A stretch of 64,000 nucleotides of DNA from DASRDZ01 sp035569495 (GTDB lineage Bacteria > Chloroflexota > Dormibacteria > Aeolococcales > Aeolococcaceae): assembly GCA_035569495.1 (NCBI GenBank), contig DATMMX010000012.1, positions 186,001 through 250,000 of the forward strand, written 5' to 3'. The notes under the pieces are model-generated. The model saw only the letters and a program-made list of their open reading frames with translations, searched no databases and was not told where the DNA came from. Shown here piece after piece: positions 50,778 through 59,247 of the stretch (position 1 is its first letter; the number at the start of each line of letters is the position of its first letter). A program made the position numbers and the translations under genes.

Positions 50778-51316
50778 CGCGAACCCACCGTCCCCCGCGC
50801 AAAGATCCTTCTCCACCACGGCGGCCGCCCCCCCGGGTGCACCTCGCCGTAGAGCAGGTCCCAGGTCTTCCTGAACGCCGCATTGGCCGCACCGCGGCTG
50901 CCCGCCGTCCACTCCGCCAGGCCGAGGTTGTACTGCACGGTCGGATCCGCAGCATCCAGCTCCGCCGCCCGCCGCGCCTCGGCGAGCCCCTGCTCGCGCT
51001 CCCCCTTCTGCACCAGCAGCGTCGCCAGCGTGGTGTGCGCCCGCGCCGAGTCCGGGTTGAACTCCAGCGCCCGCCGCACGTCGCGCTCGGCGTCGTCGTT
51101 GTTGCCCTGGGTGGCCAGAACCGAGGCGTGGAGCAGGTGCATGTCGGCGTCGCCCGGCCTGTCCGCCAGCATGGCGTCGGCGCGCTGCTTGGCATCCGGC
51201 GCGTTGAGGTCGAACCCGTAGCGATCGCGCATCCGCTGCTGCCCCCGCTGCCACAGCGGCAGCCGCAGCCGCGCCGCCGTCGGGGGAATCCGCACCGGCG
51301 TGCGCGTGGTGGTCAC
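50774..51316 (-). CDS. TPR-repeat protein inside the his operon
   Basis: 180 residues. Two or three tetratricopeptide repeats between about 55 and 150: A-D-M-H-L-L-H-A-S-V-L-A-T-Q-G-N-N-D-D-A, A-H-T-T-L-A-T-L-L-V-Q-K-G-E-R-E-Q-G, V-Q-Y-N-L-G-L-A-E-W-T-A-G-S. Basic N- and C-termini, no membrane segment. Such a protein is not a histidine enzyme; it could scaffold pathway enzymes or be a passenger. It overlaps hisF upstream and hisI downstream by ATGA, so it is firmly part of the unit. Confidence 0.75.
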   Translation of the reverse strand: MTTTRTPVRIPPTAARLRLPLWQRGQQRMRDRYGFDLNAPDAKQRADAMLADRPGDADMHLLHASVLATQGNNDDAERDVRRALEFNPDSARAHTTLATLLVQKGEREQGLAEARRAAELDAADPTVQYNLGLAEWTAGSRGAANAAFRKTWDLLYGEVHPGGRPPWWRRIFARGTVGSR

Positions 51317-52071
51317 AGCCGCACCGGGACTCCGGCGTCGCGCAGGTACTGCTTGGTGCGCGGCACGGGATGGGCTTCGAAGTGGAAGATCGACGCCGCC
51401 AGCGCCGCGTCGGCGTGGCCATCGGTGAGCACCTCGCGCAGGTGCTCCGGGCCGCCCGCCCCGCCGCTGGCGATCACCGGCACGGCGACGGCGTCGGCCA
51501 CCGCGCGGGTCAGCGCGATGTCGTACCCGATCCCGGTGCCGTCGCGGTCCATGCTGGTCAGCAATATCTCACCCGCGCCGCGCTCTGTCGCCTCGCGCGC
51601 CCACTCCACGGCGTCGCGCCCGGCGGGATGGCGCCCGCCGTGGGTGTGGACGCCCCACCCGTCGCCCTCCCGGCGCGCGTCGACCGCGACCACGATGCAC
51701 TGCTCGCCGAAGCGCTCGGCGCCGCGGGTGATCAGCGCTGGATCCTGCAACGCCGAGGTGTTCAGCGACACCTTGTCGGCGCCCGCGCGCAGCAGCGCCT
51801 CCATGTCGTCGAGGCTGCGGATGCCGCCGCCGACGGTGAGCGGGATGAACACGCTGTCGGCGGTGCGCCGGACCGCGTCGAGGAGGATCGGCCGGGTCTC
51901 GTGCGACGCCGTGATGTCGAGGAAGACCAGCTCGTCGGCGAGGTCCTGGTTGTAGCGCGCGGCCAGCTCGGCGGGGTCACCGGCATCGCGCAGGTCGACG
52001 AACTGGGTGCCCTTGACGACGCGCCCGTTGTCCACGTCGAGGCAGGGGATGACGCGCCGGGCCAGGGTCAT
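51313..52071 (-). CDS. hisF: Imidazole glycerol phosphate synthase, cyclase subunit
   Basis: Half-barrel-duplicated TIM barrel that with HisH makes imidazole glycerol phosphate and AICAR. 252 residues. R-V-I-P-C-L-D-V-D-N-G-R-V-V-K-G at the N-terminus carries the catalytic Asp; V-G-G-G-I-R-S and A-D-K-V-S-L-N-T form the first phosphate site and S-G-G-A-G-G the second. M-D-R-D-G-T is present. The start is the ATG overlapping hisA; upstream open frame ignored. Confidence 0.95.
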   Translation of the reverse strand: MTLARRVIPCLDVDNGRVVKGTQFVDLRDAGDPAELAARYNQDLADELVFLDITASHETRPILLDAVRRTADSVFIPLTVGGGIRSLDDMEALLRAGADKVSLNTSALQDPALITRGAERFGEQCIVVAVDARREGDGWGVHTHGGRHPAGRDAVEWAREATERGAGEILLTSMDRDGTGIGYDIALTRAVADAVAVPVIASGGAGGPEHLREVLTDGHADAALAASIFHFEAHPVPRTKQYLRDAGVPVRL

Positions 52072-52814
52072 GCCGGCTCGGACTCCGCGGCCGCGCCGAA
52101 CCGCTGCAGGGCTTCGGAGAGGTCGAGACGCCCCTCGTACAGCGCGCGCCCGACGATGGCGCCGGAGGCTCCGGCGGCGGCGCAGGCGTCGAGGTCGGCG
52201 ATGGTGGCGACGCCGCCGCTGGCGATCACGTCGCCCTGGTAGGCGGCGATGGTGCTGCGCAGGCCGTCGACGTCGGGCCCGAGCAGCGCCCCGTCGCGAC
52301 CCACGTCGGTGCGGATCACGCCCGCGGCGGGCCATTGGCGCCAGCGCTGGAGGTGCTCGCGCGCGTCGCCCGCGGCCTCGGTCCAGCCCTGCGCCTGGGC
52401 GACGTCGCCGCGCACGTCGAGGCCGAGCAGGACGTGTCCCGGATGGGCGCGGCAGATCTCCTCGGCCGCCCCCGGGTCGCGCAGCGCCAGCGAGCCGAGC
52501 ACGATGTAGCCGGCGCCCGCGTCGAGCCACGACGCCGCCGCCTGGGCGCTGCGCACTCCGCCGCCGACCTGCACGGTGATGCCCATGTCCTTCAGTGTGC
52601 GCACCGCGGCCCGGACGGCGTCGCGGGAGAGCACGTCGGGCTGCCCGCGGGCGGCGTCGAGGTCGACGATGTGCACCCTGGCGGCGCCGCGGCGGACGAA
52701 ACCGATGGCCTGCTGGGTGGGGTCGTCGGAGTACACGGTCTCCTGCGCGTAGTCGCCGCGGAGCAGGCGCACGCAGCGGCCGCCGCGCACGTCGACGGCG
52801 GGGATGACGATCAT
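52068..52814 (-). CDS. hisA: Phosphoribosylformimino-AICAR ribotide isomerase
   Basis: 248 residues, TIM barrel. I-P-A-V-D-V-R-G-G-R-C-V-R-L opens with the general-base Asp, V-Q-V-G-G-G-V-R-S and V-L-G-S-L-A-L-R supply the first phosphate site, and I-R-T-D-V-G-R-D-G carries the second catalytic Asp. In some high-GC lineages this enzyme also works in tryptophan synthesis (PriA); I cannot decide that here. Overlaps hisH and hisF by ATGA. Confidence 0.94.
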   Translation of the reverse strand: MIVIPAVDVRGGRCVRLLRGDYAQETVYSDDPTQQAIGFVRRGAARVHIVDLDAARGQPDVLSRDAVRAAVRTLKDMGITVQVGGGVRSAQAAASWLDAGAGYIVLGSLALRDPGAAEEICRAHPGHVLLGLDVRGDVAQAQGWTEAAGDAREHLQRWRQWPAAGVIRTDVGRDGALLGPDVDGLRSTIAAYQGDVIASGGVATIADLDACAAAGASGAIVGRALYEGRLDLSEALQRFGAAAESEPA

Positions 52815-53464
52815 CTGGCCGCCGCGTCTGCGGCGCGCGCGCACACCGCCACGAAGTTTGCGTAGATGCGCAATCCGTTGGCGGCGCTCTTCTCCGGGTG
52901 GAACTGCGTGCTCCACACGTTGCCCTGCACGCAGATGGCCACCACCGGGCCGCCGTAGTCGGTGGTGGCGACCACCGCGTCCGTGGCGGTGGTGTCCGGA
53001 GTGGCGGCGTAGGAGTGCACGAAGTACGTGTAGGCGCCGTCCTCGATGCCCTCGGTCAGCGCCGTGGTCCTGGCGAGCTGGAGCTGGTTCCAGCCCATGT
53101 GGGGCACCTTGCCGCGCTCCGGCCCGAGCCGGACGATGCGGCCGGGGAGCAGGCCGAGGCCGCGACGGCCGCCGTTCTCGTCGCTGTGCTCGAAGAGGAG
53201 CTGGTGGCCGAGGCAGACGCCGAGCAGTGGGGTGCCGCTGCGCGCGATGTCCTTGACCACCTCGCCGAGTCCCGTGTCGTCGAGCGCGTCGGCGGCGGCG
53301 CCGAATGCGCCCACCCCGGGCAGCACCACACCCGTGCAGCCGCGCATGGTGTCCGCGTCGCCGGTGAGCACCACCTCGGCGCCCGCGTGGAGCAGGGCGC
53401 GCTCGACGCTGCGCAGGTTGCCGACGCCGTAGTCGCAGATGGCGACGCGCGGGCCGGGCATCAC
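52811..53464 (-). CDS. hisH: Imidazole glycerol phosphate synthase, glutaminase subunit
   Basis: 217 residues, class I glutamine amidotransferase that delivers ammonia to HisF. D-Y-G-V-G-N-L-R-S at the N-terminus; nucleophile Cys in G-V-C-L-G-H-Q; P-H-M-G-W-N; Y-F-V-H-S-Y; and the His/Glu pair in F-H-P-E-K-S. A complete triad. Overlaps hisB and hisA by ATGA. Confidence 0.95.
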   Translation of the reverse strand: MMPGPRVAICDYGVGNLRSVERALLHAGAEVVLTGDADTMRGCTGVVLPGVGAFGAAADALDDTGLGEVVKDIARSGTPLLGVCLGHQLLFEHSDENGGRRGLGLLPGRIVRLGPERGKVPHMGWNQLQLARTTALTEGIEDGAYTYFVHSYAATPDTTATDAVVATTDYGGPVVAICVQGNVWSTQFHPEKSAANGLRIYANFVAVCARAADAAAR

Positions 53465-54054
53465 AGCACCCCCTTGGTCGACGGCACCCCTCCGCCGACG
53501 TGGGCCAGCGCGTCGCGGGTGGCCAGGCCGAGCGCCTTGAAGGCCGCCTCGGCGATGTGGTGCAGGTTCTCGCCGCGGATGTAGTCCATGTGCAGGGAGA
53601 TGCCGGCGGTTTGCGCCAGGGCGCGCACGAACTCACCGAGCAGCTGGACGTCGAAGTCGTTGATGCGCCCGCGCAGGGCGTCCATCTCGTAGACGACGTA
53701 GGGACGGTTGCTGAAGTCGAGGACGGCGCGCACCAGCGACTCGTCGAGCGGCGCGTAGGCGTGGCCGAAGCGGCGGATGCCGGCGCGGTCGCCGAGCGCC
53801 TCGCTGATGGCGGCGCCGAGGACCAGGCCGACGTCCTCGACCAGGTGATGGGCGTCGACGTCGACGTCGCCGCTGCCGTGCAGGGTGACGTCCATGCCGC
53901 TGTACTTGGTGAACGCCTCCAGCATGTGCCGCAGGAACGGCAGCGGGACCTCGATGTCGGCGCGACCGCTGCCGTCGACGGCAACGGTGGCGCTGATCTG
54001 CGTCTCCTTGGTCCTGCGCTCGCGGGTCGCGCTGCGGCTTCCGGTGGTGCTCAT
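53461..54054 (-). CDS. hisB: Imidazoleglycerol-phosphate dehydratase
   Basis: 197 residues, single-function dehydratase without the N-terminal histidinol phosphatase found in enterobacteria. R-R-T-K-E-T-Q-I at the N-terminus, L-P-F-L-R-H-M-L, the manganese site H-H-L-V-E-D-V, D-E-S-L-V-R and the second metal site E-N-L-H-H-I-A-E-A-A-F-K-A. Histidinol-phosphatase (hisN) and aminotransferase (hisC) are not in this window. Confidence 0.95.
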   Translation of the reverse strand: MSTTGSRSATRERRTKETQISATVAVDGSGRADIEVPLPFLRHMLEAFTKYSGMDVTLHGSGDVDVDAHHLVEDVGLVLGAAISEALGDRAGIRRFGHAYAPLDESLVRAVLDFSNRPYVVYEMDALRGRINDFDVQLLGEFVRALAQTAGISLHMDYIRGENLHHIAEAAFKALGLATRDALAHVGGGVPSTKGVL

Positions 54055-55388
54055 GCGGGCGTCCTGGTGCTGAGTCGCAGGCGGATCGACTCGGTGTGTC
54101 CGTGCAGCCCTTCGGCTTCGGCGAGCGTGCAGGCGTCGGGGCCGAGCTGCTCCATGTCCGCAGCGCTCAGCCGGGTGACGCTCGACCAGCGCACGAAGTC
54201 CATCACCGACAGCGGACCGCTGAAGCGCGCGGCTCCGCCGGTGGGCAGCGTGTGGTTAGGCCCGGCGATGTAGTCGCCCATCGGTACCGGCGAGTTGGCG
54301 CCGACGAAGATGGCGCCGGCGCAGCGGACGCGGCCGGCGAGCGCCTCCGCCGTGGTGCCCTGCAGCTCCAGGTGCTCGGGGGCGAAGTCGTCGGTGAGCT
54401 GCAGCGCCTCCTCCATGTCGCGGCACACGACGACCATGCCGTGGCGTCCCGCGGCGGATTCGACGATGCCGGCGCGCTGCGCGGACTCGGCCGCGTGCGC
54501 GAACTCCTGCTGCACTGCGGCCGCGAGCGTCTCGCTGTCGGTGATGCACACGGCCCAGGCGAGCGGGTCGTGTTCCAGCTGCGAGACGAGGTCGGCAGCC
54601 ACGAAGCGTGGATCGGCGCCCTCGCCGGCGACGACCAGCACCTCGCTCGGTCCGGCCATGCCGTCGATGCCCACGGCGCCGACGACGGCGCGCTTGGCCA
54701 GCGTGACATAGAGATTGCCGGGCCCGGCGATCTTGTCCACCGCGCCGATGCTCTGCGTGCCGTAGGCGAGTGCGGCGATCGCCTGTGCGCCACCCATCGC
54801 GTGCACCTCACTGACGCCGATGAGGTGCGCGGCGGCGAGCACGAAGGGGTGCACGGTGCCGTCGGGACCGGGCGGCGATGCGATCGCAATCGAGTCGACG
54901 CCCGCGACCTGCGCGGGGATGGCGTTCATCAAAACCGTGCTGGGATATGCGGCGCGTCCGCCGGGGACGTAGCAGCCGGCGCGGCGCAGGGGCAGCGGCC
55001 GGAGCCCGAGGTTTGCGTCACCGCGCACGCGGTCGTCGCGCTGCAACTCGTGGAAGGCGCGGATGCGGCGCTCGGCGACGCGCAGTGCCCGCTGCACGTC
55101 GGCCGGCGTCTGCTCCCAGGCGCGCTGCATCGCGGCGGGATCGGCGCGGGTGCTCGCCACGTCGACGCCGTCGATGCGCCGCGTCCACTCGCGCAGCGCG
55201 CCATCGCCGCGCTCGCGCACGTCGCGGACGATCTCCCCCACCGCGGCGCCGGCGCTGATGTCGCGACCGAACAGCGCCCGCAGCCGCTCGCGTCCCTGCT
55301 CGTCGGCCTCGGGCTCGACGAAGCGGCGGGCACCGCCCAGCTCGCCGCGCCACTGCTCTGCGGTGAGGCGGCGCAGCGCGATGCTCAT
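54051..55388 (-). CDS. hisD: Histidinol dehydrogenase
   Basis: Zinc- and NAD-dependent enzyme making histidine from histidinol in two oxidations. 445 residues. Y-V-P-G-G-R-A-A-Y-P-S-T, D-K-I-A-G-P-G-N, the zinc region Q-L-E-H-D-P, catalytic F-A-P-E-H-L-E-L and G-P-N-H-T-L-P-T are all intact. Overlaps hisG and hisB by ATGA. Confidence 0.96.
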   Translation of the reverse strand: MSIALRRLTAEQWRGELGGARRFVEPEADEQGRERLRALFGRDISAGAAVGEIVRDVRERGDGALREWTRRIDGVDVASTRADPAAMQRAWEQTPADVQRALRVAERRIRAFHELQRDDRVRGDANLGLRPLPLRRAGCYVPGGRAAYPSTVLMNAIPAQVAGVDSIAIASPPGPDGTVHPFVLAAAHLIGVSEVHAMGGAQAIAALAYGTQSIGAVDKIAGPGNLYVTLAKRAVVGAVGIDGMAGPSEVLVVAGEGADPRFVAADLVSQLEHDPLAWAVCITDSETLAAAVQQEFAHAAESAQRAGIVESAAGRHGMVVVCRDMEEALQLTDDFAPEHLELQGTTAEALAGRVRCAGAIFVGANSPVPMGDYIAGPNHTLPTGGAARFSGPLSVMDFVRWSSVTRLSAADMEQLGPDACTLAEAEGLHGHTESIRLRLSTRTPA

Positions 55389-56044
55389 GCCGCTCCCTGC
55401 GCGGCGCTCGCCCGCGACTCGGCGGCGCGGCGCAGCGCGCTGGCCAGGGCGTTGACCTCGTCAGCGCGCGTCTTCAGCGACGCCTGGTTGACGATCAGCC
55501 GCGCCGTCGAGCGTCCCGCCTCGGCCACTTCGACCAGGCGGTTGGCGCGCAGCGTCCGCCCGCTCGCGGTGATGTCGAGCACCGCGTCGGCCAGCCCGGT
55601 GGCGGGCGCCAGCTCGATGGAGCCGTGCAGCTTGATCAGCTCGGCGACCACGCCGATGCGGTCGAAGAACGCGTGCGCCGCGGCGGGGTACTTGGTGGCC
55701 ACGCGCAGCGAGGGCGGCCACTGGCCTTTCGCCAGCGGCGATCCCTCCGGCGCGGCCAGCACCAGGCGGCAGCCGCCGAAGCGCAGGTCGACCAGCTCGT
55801 AGTGGTCGCCCCTGGCCTCCCACAGCATGTCCTTGCCGACGATGCCGCCGTCGCACGCGCCCATCTCCACGTACACGGGCACGTCGGTGGGGCGCGTCTT
55901 GACGAACTGCATGGCGCCGTTGTGCACCAGCAGCACGTCGTCGAACATCGCCGGCTCGACGGTGGCCACGCCCGCGTCGCGGAGCAGGTCGCACGCGTCC
56001 TGGAGCAGCGTGCCGTTGGGCAGAGCGATGCGCAGGCCGCTCAT
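55385..56044 (-). CDS. hisG: ATP phosphoribosyltransferase, short form
   Basis: First enzyme of histidine synthesis. At 219 residues it is the short form lacking the C-terminal regulatory domain, so it needs HisZ, which is encoded just upstream. L-R-I-A-L-P-N-G-T-L start, E-M-G-A-C-D-G-G-I-V-G-K-D, and the PRPP loop D-I-T-A-S-G-R-T-L-R-A-N-R-L are visible. Overlaps hisZ and hisD by ATGA. Confidence 0.95.
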   Translation of the reverse strand: MSGLRIALPNGTLLQDACDLLRDAGVATVEPAMFDDVLLVHNGAMQFVKTRPTDVPVYVEMGACDGGIVGKDMLWEARGDHYELVDLRFGGCRLVLAAPEGSPLAKGQWPPSLRVATKYPAAAHAFFDRIGVVAELIKLHGSIELAPATGLADAVLDITASGRTLRANRLVEVAEAGRSTARLIVNQASLKTRADEVNALASALRRAAESRASAAQGAA

Positions 56045-57339
56045 GCGCCGCGCCGCTCCAGCACCGCGGGCGCCTCGGCGGCGCGGGAGAGCGCCTCGAC
56101 GGCGTCGGCCAGGATGCCGCTGCGCCAGGTGCCGCCGTGGCGCCAGCGGGCCGTGCCGTTGCTGCCAACGTGGACCTGAACTCCGGGGCCCGGCTCGGCG
56201 CTGGCGTCGAGGTCGGTGGCGACGCTGAGGCCGCGGTCGCGGAGCACCTGGGCGAGCGCCACGGCGGCGTCACCACAGCCCTGCGCCCAGCCCACCCGCA
56301 GCGGCGCCGGCGCGGCGAAGGCGGCGTCGGTGCGGCGCAGCAGGGCGTCGCAGCAGCGGTCGACGGAGATCACGAAACCCGTTGCCGGCAAGGGGAAACC
56401 GAAGCGGCTGAGGAGCTGGTCGTAGCGTCCCCCCGAGCCCAGCGGGAAGCCGAGGTCGCGAGTGAAGAGCTCGAAGGTGGGACCGGTGTAGTAGTCCCAG
56501 TCGCGCACCGCGCCGAGGTCGAGGTGGAGGACGCCGCCGTTCAGGCCATGTGCGGCCAGAAGGTCCCACAGTCGGCGCAGCTCGTCGAGGGCGCGCAGCG
56601 GGCGCTCGGCGCGCAGGCCCTGGGCGGCGGCGTCGAGGATGTCGCGGCCGCCGCGCAGTGCGGGGAAGCGGAGCAGCAGCGAACGCTCGGCGTCGCCCAC
56701 CTCGGTGCCCTCCAGCGCCGCCTCGACGGCGACCAGGTCGCGGTCCTGCAGCGCCTGGAGGACGCGCTCTCGGGTGGCGTCGTCGAGGCCGGCGCCTTCG
56801 AGCAGGCCGGGGAGGAAGTCGGCGTGGCCGACGTCGATCTGCACCCCGCTGAGGCCGGCGTTCTCCAGCGCGTGGGCGGCGAGGGCGACGCACTCCGCGT
56901 CGGCGCTGAGGGTGGCCCCGCCGATCAGCTCGCAGCCGGCCTGCAGCGACTCGCGGCGGCGGCCACCGAGCAGCGCCTGGTTGCGCAGCACCGGGCCCGA
57001 ATAGCAGAGGCGAAGGGGAAAGGGACCCTCGCGGAGCTGGGTGGCGACGACGCGGGCCACGCTGACGGTGCGTTCGCCGACCAGGGCGAGCAGGCGGCCG
57101 TCGGCATCCATGAAGCGGAACAGCGAGGTCTGCGCCTTGGCGCTGATGCCGGCTGCCACGGTGTCCAGCGGCTCGACCAGCGGAGTGGCGACCAGCCCGT
57201 AGCCCCACGCCTCGAAGCTGTCGAGGAAGGCGTCACTGACCGCCCGGCGCCGCGCCGCGGGACCGGGAAGCCAGTCGCTGAACCCGCCGGCCCGCCCCCG
57301 CGGCGCGCCGGCACCGTCGACGGGAGAGGCGTTGTCCAC
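56041..57339 (-). CDS. hisZ: ATP phosphoribosyltransferase regulatory subunit
   Basis: 432 residues, a catalytically silent relative of histidyl-tRNA synthetase. It has the class II fold (S-D-W-L-P-G-P-A-A-R-R-R near the N-terminus, L-R-L-C-Y-S-G-P-V-L-R, Y-Y-T-G-P-T-F-E-L-F, G-S-G-G-R-Y-D-Q-L-L) but a poor anticodon-binding region, and sits next to short hisG, which settles HisZ over HisS. It binds histidine for feedback inhibition. First gene of the operon: GTG start with TACACT 7 bases upstream and no ribosome site, so a leaderless transcript is expected. Confidence 0.92.
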   Translation of the reverse strand: MDNASPVDGAGAPRGRAGGFSDWLPGPAARRRAVSDAFLDSFEAWGYGLVATPLVEPLDTVAAGISAKAQTSLFRFMDADGRLLALVGERTVSVARVVATQLREGPFPLRLCYSGPVLRNQALLGGRRRESLQAGCELIGGATLSADAECVALAAHALENAGLSGVQIDVGHADFLPGLLEGAGLDDATRERVLQALQDRDLVAVEAALEGTEVGDAERSLLLRFPALRGGRDILDAAAQGLRAERPLRALDELRRLWDLLAAHGLNGGVLHLDLGAVRDWDYYTGPTFELFTRDLGFPLGSGGRYDQLLSRFGFPLPATGFVISVDRCCDALLRRTDAAFAAPAPLRVGWAQGCGDAAVALAQVLRDRGLSVATDLDASAEPGPGVQVHVGSNGTARWRHGGTWRSGILADAVEALSRAAEAPAVLERRGA

Positions 57340-57346
57340 GCGGCGA

Positions 57347-57352
57347 AGTGTA
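57347..57352 (-). promoter_or_regulatory. his operon -10 box (leaderless layout)
   Basis: TACACT on the reverse strand, 7 bases before the hisZ GTG. The -35 region is weak. No attenuator-like His-codon leader fits in the short upstream gap. Confidence 0.45.
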
Positions 57353-57387
57353 CCGGGCGCCGGTCGCCACGCTCGGGGAGGCCCCGG

Positions 57388-58266
57388 CTAGTACTGGTCC
57401 TCGGGCCGCGAGTCCTCGTCCGGCTCCTCGTCGAAGTCGGTCCCACCGCCGCTCGAGTCGTCCGCGTCGGAGTCGACGGTCTGCATGCCGTCGAACTCCT
57501 CCTCGCCTTCGTCGGCGACGCTGCCGGGGATCGACTCGTCCTCCTCGGTCTCCATGGCGTCCCAGTCGGACCCGCGCGAGGCCAGCAGGGATTCCTTGGC
57601 GTACGGCCGGAACTCCTCCCGCTTGCCCCGCGAGATGGGAAAGGACGACTTCCGCGAGTTCTCCGGCGACTGGAAGATCTCCCGGATCATGATCTCGATC
57701 CGCTCGTCCTCCACCCGCGCCACCGCGGCGGTGTAGCGGTTGCCGGTCTCCATGAGCGGGATCAGCCGGCGCGAGATCTTGGCTTCGACGTCACCCAGCG
57801 CGACCCCGCGCGCGGTGGTGGCGTGCAGCACGCCGGTGACCGCGGCGAGCTCCACCGGATCGCCCGGCGCCACCTGCACCAGCACCCCGCCGGACGGCCG
57901 CGAGAGCACGGTCAGCGCGCTCTTCCCCGGCTCCTCGGCGAACAGGTCGACGTCGACCGAGCCGGTCACCCCCTCGACCCGGGCCGGCTGCTCGATCATG
58001 GCGCTGAGCTTGCGCTGGTTCTTCTGGGCGATGACGTTCATCGGGTTGAGCTTGAGCGTCTCGCCGTAGGACTCCAGGGCCTCCTCCAGGCGGCCAAGCT
58101 CGGAAAGAGCCTTGCCGAGCCGGTTGTAGGCGTCCTCGTCCGGCCCGTGCTTGTCGAGGATGGTGCGGTTGACCGCGACCGCCTCCTGCCAGTTGCTCTC
58201 CAGGGCGAGCGGGATCGCCTCCTCGGCATACAGGGCCCGGGGCTTGATCCTTTCCGCTTCAGCCAC
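57388..58266 (-). CDS. TPR protein with an acidic C-terminal tail
   Basis: 292 residues from a GTG start with GGAG 8 bases upstream; the frame is open further but without signals. Residues 10-80 form two TPR units (A-Y-N-R-L-G-K-A-L-S-E-L-G-R-L-E-E-A-L). Then an uncharacterised beta-rich region (about 85-200; T-V-L-S-R-P-S-G-G-V-L-V-Q-V-A-P-G-D) and a basic patch K-S-S-F-P-I-S-R-G-K-R-E-E-F. The final 60 residues are dominated by Asp/Glu/Ser. Similar TPR plus acidic-tail proteins occur in high-GC soil bacteria; function not known. Divergent from parA. Confidence 0.7.
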   Translation of the reverse strand: MAEAERIKPRALYAEEAIPLALESNWQEAVAVNRTILDKHGPDEDAYNRLGKALSELGRLEEALESYGETLKLNPMNVIAQKNQRKLSAMIEQPARVEGVTGSVDVDLFAEEPGKSALTVLSRPSGGVLVQVAPGDPVELAAVTGVLHATTARGVALGDVEAKISRRLIPLMETGNRYTAAVARVEDERIEIMIREIFQSPENSRKSSFPISRGKREEFRPYAKESLLASRGSDWDAMETEEDESIPGSVADEGEEEFDGMQTVDSDADDSSGGGTDFDEEPDEDSRPEDQY

Positions 58267-58418
58267 GCTCGAACTCCGCTTATTGCACGCTCGGACACAC
58301 CATGCCATCGGCGACCCACGGGCCGCCAGATCCGCCTGAACCCACCGGAGCGCGACCGAGGGGGGCTGCCCAGGCCCGCGAAGCTTGCACCAAAAGGCGG
58401 TGGTGCCGCTGCGGCTCG

Positions 58419-58431
58419 GGTATGATACCGG
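58419..58431 (+). promoter_or_regulatory. parA -10 box within a small palindrome
   Basis: TATGAT (58421-58426) lies in GGTAT-G-ATACC (58419-58429), 35 bases before the GTG start. The ten bases ATGATACCGG (58422-58431) also occur, inverted, at the small-RNA promoter (8157-8166), so the two promoters may share a regulator. Confidence 0.4.
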
Positions 58432-58461
58432 CTCGGTGGAGCGCATCTGTTCGGCCCGCAC

Positions 58462-59247
58462 GTGACCCGTGTCCTGGCGATCGCCAACCAGAAGGGCGGC
58501 GTCGGCAAGACGACCACGGCCGTCAACCTCGCGGGCGCCCTCGCCGAGGCCGGGCAGCGCGTCCTGGCCATCGACCTCGACCCCCAGGGCCATCTCACCA
58601 TCAACATGGGTGTGCGCCGCCCCGACGAGCTCGAGCTGACCGTCTACAACCTGCTCACCGACCACCAGGTCGCGGCCGCCGACTGCCGCCTGCACACCGA
58701 CGAGATCGGCGTCGACTTCCTGCCCTCGAACATCGAGCTGTCCGGCGCCGAGCTGGCCCTGGTCACCGAGTTCGGCCGCGAGTCGGTGCTCAAGGAGAAG
58801 CTGGAGCCGATCCTCGACGAGTACGACTTCGTGGTCATCGACTGCCCGCCCTCGCTCGGACTGCTGTGCATCAACGCGCTGGTCGCCTCCACCGAGGTGA
58901 TCATCCCGCTGCAGTGCGAGTATTTCGGCATGAAGGGCATGCAGCAGCTGCAGCGCACCATCGACCGCGTCCGCGCCAAGCTCAACCCCAGCCTGACCAT
59001 CGCCGGCATCCTGCCGACCATCTACAAGCCGCGCACCCTGCACTCCCAGGAGGTGCTGGAGCTGGTCAAGGAGAACTACGGCACCCAGGTCTTCGACGTC
59101 CGCGTCGACGCCTCGATCCGCTTCGCCGAGTGCCCGCTGGCCGGGCAGTCGATCCTGCAATACGCCGACAACTCGCCCGGCGCCCGTTCCTACCGCGCCC
59201 TCGCCTTGCAGGTGATGGAACGCCAGGGCGCCGCGGAGGCGGTGTGA
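58462..59247 (+). CDS. ParA/Soj-type chromosome-partition ATPase
   Basis: 261 residues. The deviant Walker A K-G-G-V-G-K-T-T begins at Lys11; Asp40 in D-L-D-P-Q-G and D-C-P-P-S-L complete the nucleotide site. L-P-S-N-I-E-L-S-G-A-E and Q-C-E-Y-F-G-M-K-G are Soj-like. ParA-family proteins bind DNA nonspecifically and move cargo with a partner. The expected partner, ParB, is not adjacent; a 99-residue protein follows instead, overlapping by TGATG. The start is a GTG. Confidence 0.9.
   Translation: MTRVLAIANQKGGVGKTTTAVNLAGALAEAGQRVLAIDLDPQGHLTINMGVRRPDELELTVYNLLTDHQVAAADCRLHTDEIGVDFLPSNIELSGAELALVTEFGRESVLKEKLEPILDEYDFVVIDCPPSLGLLCINALVASTEVIIPLQCEYFGMKGMQQLQRTIDRVRAKLNPSLTIAGILPTIYKPRTLHSQEVLELVKENYGTQVFDVRVDASIRFAECPLAGQSILQYADNSPGARSYRALALQVMERQGAAEAV

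Noticed and set aside
48556..51195. Upstream extension of the glucoamylase through hisI and the TPR gene
   Set aside because: GH15 proteins start at the Y-G-V-I-G-D-C segment, and the TTG overlapping the hisI stop fits the operon pattern.
56041..57339. Histidyl-tRNA synthetase (hisS)
   Set aside because: Adjacent short hisG, operon position and weak anticodon-binding region identify HisZ.
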